Shown piece by piece: positions 61,114 to 64,000 of a DNA stretch of 64,000 bases. The DNA comes from Winogradskyella psychrotolerans. Its GTDB lineage: Bacteria > Bacteroidota > Bacteroidia > Flavobacteriales > Flavobacteriaceae. The notes beneath the pieces were generated by a model, which was not told the origin of the DNA, did no database searches, and saw only the letters and a program-made list of their open reading frames with translations. Where the stretch lies: the NCBI RefSeq assembly GCF_018860545.1, contig NZ_JAHKPN010000002.1, forward strand, positions 310,001-374,000, written 5' to 3'. The position numbers and the translations under genes were made by a program. How positions within the stretch are numbered: position 1 is the first letter of the stretch; every line of letters begins with the position of its first letter.

Positions 61114-61641
61114 ATGAAAATTAGATTCGTCGTTTTAGTTTTAAGTTGTATTATGGTTATGAGTTGTGACGACACTGCCACTAGCGATAGCACAGTGGAA
61201 ACAATTGAGGAAACAGATCAGAATAAAAAAATTTCGGCTAAAACGATTCAAGATATCGATTATAATGATTACGCCTTGAGTAGTGAAGCTGAAAGTAAAA
61301 CCGTAACTTGGGATACGTATCATGAATTAGCGACACAACTTAGCTATTTAAAGAAAGGAGATTTTTCTTTTTTTAACGGTGATATAGACCTCTTAAAAAA
61401 GTTTATTTCAGAATTTAAAACCCAAATGCCAGAAGAGTTTAAAACGAACCTTATTATATCTCGAAATGCTATTATTGAAACAGAACTTTTAAAGCTAAAT
61501 GAAAATTTAACTATAGATAATATTAGTAGAGATGAGAAAATATTAAATATTAAAGCGCTTTTTGTGTCTTTTTCTAGCCTTAATTACCTCATTAATAAGA
61601 AACTTGAGGATGATTTTTACGGTAAAATTCAACCAGAATAA
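61114..61641 (+). CDS. Hypothetical lipoprotein
   Basis: A 175-residue protein with a lipoprotein signal (VVLVLSCIMVMSC, lipobox VMSC) followed by a low-complexity acidic linker (DDTATSDSTVETIEETDQNK) and a helical domain (WDTYHELATQLSYLKKGDF). No family recognised. Divergent from the threonine dehydrogenase gene and followed by a terminator. Confidence 0.75.
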   Translation: MKIRFVVLVLSCIMVMSCDDTATSDSTVETIEETDQNKKISAKTIQDIDYNDYALSSEAESKTVTWDTYHELATQLSYLKKGDFSFFNGDIDLLKKFISEFKTQMPEEFKTNLIISRNAIIETELLKLNENLTIDNISRDEKILNIKALFVSFSSLNYLINKKLEDDFYGKIQPE

Positions 61642-61651
61642 ACATGAAACT

Positions 61652-61680
61652 AAAAATGCAGCTCATTGAACTGCATTTTT
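61652..61680 (+). terminator. Rho-independent terminator
   Basis: AAAAATGCAG pairs with CTGCATTTTT around CTCATTGAA, 10 bp after the lipoprotein stop and also downstream of the convergent TPR gene. Confidence 0.85.
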
Positions 61681-61703
61681 AATTTTATATAATTGGAAAT
61701 GTT

Positions 61704-62420
61704 TTAGCCTTTTTTCTCAGCTGCTGCTTGTTGTGCACGTTGTGCTTTTTGAGCTTCTAATGCTTCTCTGCTAATCTTTGCTAAATTAAAATTAGGATCA
61801 ATAGCTAAAGCATCATTCATTAATTTTAGAGCAGCATCCATGTTAGCTGTTTTATTTTCTGTAAAAGTTAACAGCCCTTTTAAATAAGTTAAAGCTGCTT
61901 TCAAAGACGTTTCGTAAGGTTGTTGCTTTTCGTAAAATGCACGCTTCATGTCGTCTGTAACATTAGCCATAGCGTAATCTATATTCAATCGCGCGCCTGC
62001 TAAATCGTTAGTCTGAATTTTCATATCAGCTATTTCGTAAGCTAAATAAGGATTTGGATTACGTTTGTAAAGTACTTCAAAATGCTCTAATGCCATAGCA
62101 ACTTGATTTAGGTTTTTTAATGCTAAGGCTTTAACTTCTACATTCATATCAGAATCGGTAGCGTTTTTATCTACACCAATAGTATTTAAAGCTTGCATAT
62201 ATTGTCCTTCAGAAAGGTAGATGTATGCTAAAGTGTCTTTTCTTGCTACAGAAGGCTCCAAAACATCGAGGTGTGTCATAGCATTAATAACACCTTGTTT
62301 ATCACCTTGCTTTTTCATTTGCTTGTAATACGCTTCAAAATGTGCTTTTAACGCTGTATCAGTCTGTGCAAATACACCTACTGAAAATAACATAAGTATG
62401 GCAATTGTAATCGTCTTCAT
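61704..62420 (-). CDS. Exported TPR-like protein
   Basis: A 238-residue protein with a signal peptide (MKTITIAILMLFSVGVFAQ) and helical repeats (LAYIYLSEGQYMQALNTIGV, VKALALKNLNQVAMALEHFE, YLAYEIADMKIQTNDLAGAR), ending in an Ala/Gln-rich coil (EALEAQKAQRAQQAAAEKKG). Probably a periplasmic scaffold or binding protein; function unknown. Confidence 0.8.
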   Translation of the reverse strand: MKTITIAILMLFSVGVFAQTDTALKAHFEAYYKQMKKQGDKQGVINAMTHLDVLEPSVARKDTLAYIYLSEGQYMQALNTIGVDKNATDSDMNVEVKALALKNLNQVAMALEHFEVLYKRNPNPYLAYEIADMKIQTNDLAGARLNIDYAMANVTDDMKRAFYEKQQPYETSLKAALTYLKGLLTFTENKTANMDAALKLMNDALAIDPNFNLAKISREALEAQKAQRAQQAAAEKKG

Positions 62421-62513
62421 TTGTTCTTAATTTATTGTTCTTTAATTATTTTATCTTTAAAGGGCTAAAACTATAAAAATTAATAAGAAACGGTCTTAAA
62501 AATCTATTAATTT

Positions 62514-63323
62514 CTATGGTACCTCTTTAAACTTGTAATTCAAAAGTTGTACCATAATTTTACTTTCTATAATTTTACCTTTGCTGTCTTCTGATGAATT
62601 AAATTTTGGAAGTGGTAAATTATGGCGTTCACAATAGCTTTCATAATAAGCTTTTTTATTGGGATGTGCAGGATGAGCTGCGTTTAAGGTTACATTCCAA
62701 AAGTCATTGTTCAGAATAGCACTTATAATCGCTATACAATCTGTTTTGTGGATTAAATTAATGGGGGCTTCAGGATTGGAAATGTTAGTTTTTCCCGATA
62801 AAAATGTTGAAGGATGACGCGTTTTATCGAACAAGCCACCAAAACGTAAAATAGTAGTTTTAAAATTAGAATTAGCCTGAAGCATTTCTTCTATGGCTAT
62901 GAGTTGTTTTCCACTTTCTGAACTAGCATTTGGGTGGGTTTTAGCTGTGATAACCGGGAAATTTACTGTGTTCTCAAATACTGAAGTAGAGCTGATATAA
63001 AGTACATTTTTTATTTTATGCTTTTCAATTTCGTACATAAAATGTCTTATCTCTTCAACATGATTTTTAGTCGGTTTTTTTCTTAATCCTGGTGGAATAT
63101 TAATGATCACGGTATCACTTCCTGTTAAAAATTGAGAATATGAGCCAGAAATAGAGGTTTCAGTTAAGGTGACTAAAAACGGATTTATGCGCTGCTTTTG
63201 CAATGCTTCTAACTTATCCGTTGAGGTTGTAGAACCATTGACGATATAGTCTTCATTAACTAATTTTTGGGCTAAAGGCAAGCCTAACCAACCACAGCCC
63301 ATAATGCTTATTTGTGTTTTCAA
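62514..63323 (-). CDS. NAD(P)-binding Rossmann-fold protein (YeeZ-like SDR family)
   Basis: A 269-residue protein with GCGWLGLPLAQKL (nucleotide-binding glycine pattern GxGxxG) at about residues 9-21, VLYISSTSVFENT with a serine/threonine active-site-like stretch, and ILRFGGLFDKTRHP. Members of this atypical SDR branch have no assigned reaction. Convergent placement is absent; it stands upstream of a divergent CBS gene. Confidence 0.8.
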   Translation of the reverse strand: MKTQISIMGCGWLGLPLAQKLVNEDYIVNGSTTSTDKLEALQKQRINPFLVTLTETSISGSYSQFLTGSDTVIINIPPGLRKKPTKNHVEEIRHFMYEIEKHKIKNVLYISSTSVFENTVNFPVITAKTHPNASSESGKQLIAIEEMLQANSNFKTTILRFGGLFDKTRHPSTFLSGKTNISNPEAPINLIHKTDCIAIISAILNNDFWNVTLNAAHPAHPNKKAYYESYCERHNLPLPKFNSSEDSKGKIIESKIMVQLLNYKFKEVP

Positions 63324-63445
63324 AACGAACAGAAAAATATTAAGGTTAAAAATACGGAATTTATATGCTCTAGTGTTTTGATTTTTTTAAGTGGTTAATT
63401 TTCAGTATTTTTAGTTATCTCTAACCCTTAAAAATCATTAACGTT

Positions 63446-63931
63446 ATGGCAATAAAAAGTTTTCAGGGAGCGCGTAAGCAGCAAAATGCTACGGACTCAG
63501 TACAGTTAAAAGTAAAAGATTATATGTCTACAAAACTTATAACGTTTAGACCAACTCAATCGGTTCAAGAAGTTGTAAAGGCTTTAATTACAAATAAAAT
63601 TTCGGGTGGACCTGTGGTAAATGAAAATCAAGAATTAATTGGGATTATTTCTGAAGGAGACTGCTTAAAACAATTAAGTGAAAGCAGATATTACAACATG
63701 CCTTTAGAGCACGATACGGTTGATAAACGTATGGCAAGAGATGTAGAAACTATTGATGGCAATATGGACGTGTTTGATGCAGCAAATAAGTTCTTAAAAT
63801 CTAAAAGGAGGCGGTTTCCAATTGTAGAAAACGGAAAACTTATTGGGCAAATTAGCCAAAAGGATATTTTAATAGCAGCATTAGAATTAAAAGGAGAAAA
63901 TTGGAATAGCACCACCAAACGAGGTTCTTAA
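63446..63931 (+). CDS. CBS-pair domain protein
   Basis: A 161-residue soluble protein consisting of an N-terminal extension (MAIKSFQGARKQQNATDSVQ) and two CBS domains (about 25-80 and 95-150: VKDYMSTKLITFRPTQSVQE, IISEGDCLKQLSES; DKRMARDVETIDGNMDVFDA, GQISQKDILIAALELKG). Such proteins bind adenosyl ligands as regulatory modules. Its stop overlaps the end of the convergent partial gene by 3 bp. Confidence 0.9.
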   Translation: MAIKSFQGARKQQNATDSVQLKVKDYMSTKLITFRPTQSVQEVVKALITNKISGGPVVNENQELIGIISEGDCLKQLSESRYYNMPLEHDTVDKRMARDVETIDGNMDVFDAANKFLKSKRRRFPIVENGKLIGQISQKDILIAALELKGENWNSTTKRGS

Positions 63932-64000
63932 TCGTCGCGCTTTACTAAAGCATAATACTCTCCTTCGAGAGGTAAGTAACCTTGGTCGTATACAAAATAA
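63928..64000 (-). CDS. 3' end of an unidentified gene cut off by the window edge
   Basis: The minus-strand frame ending at 63928 reads YFVYDQGYLPLEGEYYALVK followed by RDD and a stop; it is open to the window edge and looks like real protein sequence. No family can be assigned from 23 residues. It overlaps the CBS gene end, which suits a convergent pair. Confidence 0.5.
   Translation of the reverse strand, partial: YFVYDQGYLPLEGEYYALVKRDD

Overview
The window looks like chromosome of a marine-type member of the Flavobacteriaceae (Bacteroidetes). The evidence is low GC, GLPGLI-family and SusC/SusD proteins, a type IX secretion sorting tail, FecI/FecR-type regulators, weak Shine-Dalgarno sites and TAnnTTTG -7 promoter boxes. 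The genus cannot be fixed from the sequence. Gene content is mostly core metabolism and transport, with small mobile or repetitive elements between genes.

Layout. 1-2.8 kb: end of an O6-alkylguanine-DNA alkyltransferase gene, a CNNM/CBS membrane protein, a GLPGLI protein and an Lrp-type regulator. 2.9-22 kb: a dispersed heme biosynthesis region. On the minus strand lie hemB, hemF, hemE, a fused hemC-hemD and hemA; on the plus strand hemH and hemJ. An AraC-type regulator is divergent from hemA. Interspersed are an SF2 helicase with membrane segments, a YchJ-like protein, a GNAT acetyltransferase, an EI24-like membrane protein, a giant TraB/GumN protein and a MATE transporter. Just upstream of hemF sits a REP-associated tyrosine transposase (RAYT) between two inverted 33-nt palindromic repeats; it has no stop codon and reads in frame through a repeat into HemF.

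22-35.5 kb: an NtrY-like histidine kinase, enoyl-CoA hydratase, a radical SAM protein, two tandem secreted paralogues beside an AraC regulator, lipid genes (acyl-ACP desaturase, PlsC), a bacilliredoxin, a TerB-DnaJ co-chaperone and an ECF sigma factor with a membrane partner. 35.5-43.4 kb: a metal-uptake locus (two permeases with C-terminal winged-helix-like tails, ATPase, binding lipoprotein), a thioredoxin, a TonB receptor and a divergent DtxR/MntR repressor with a candidate operator. 44.4-47.1 kb: feoA, feoB, a Cys-rich FeoB-associated peptide and a small membrane protein. 47.3-51.4 kb: SCO-like protein, a secreted M1 peptidase and RseP.

51.5-52.2 kb: tRNA-Asn followed by a roughly 530-bp element that carries a GIY-YIG endonuclease and ends in a copy of the 3' part of the same tRNA plus a second copy of its terminator. 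52.3-59.9 kb: FecR, FecI-type sigma, SusC with STN domain, SusD and a nucleotide pyrophosphatase/phosphodiesterase, read as a cell-surface-signalling-controlled phosphodiester uptake operon. 60-64 kb: short-chain threonine dehydrogenase, lipoprotein, TPR protein, NAD(P)-binding protein, CBS protein and the 3' end of an unidentified gene.

The strongest candidates for something undescribed are the RAYT-REP-HemF read-through, the GIY-YIG/tRNA-Asn mini-element, the tandem secreted paralogues with conserved promoter and terminator geometry, and the palindrome overlapping the TonB-receptor promoter beside the MntR-like gene.
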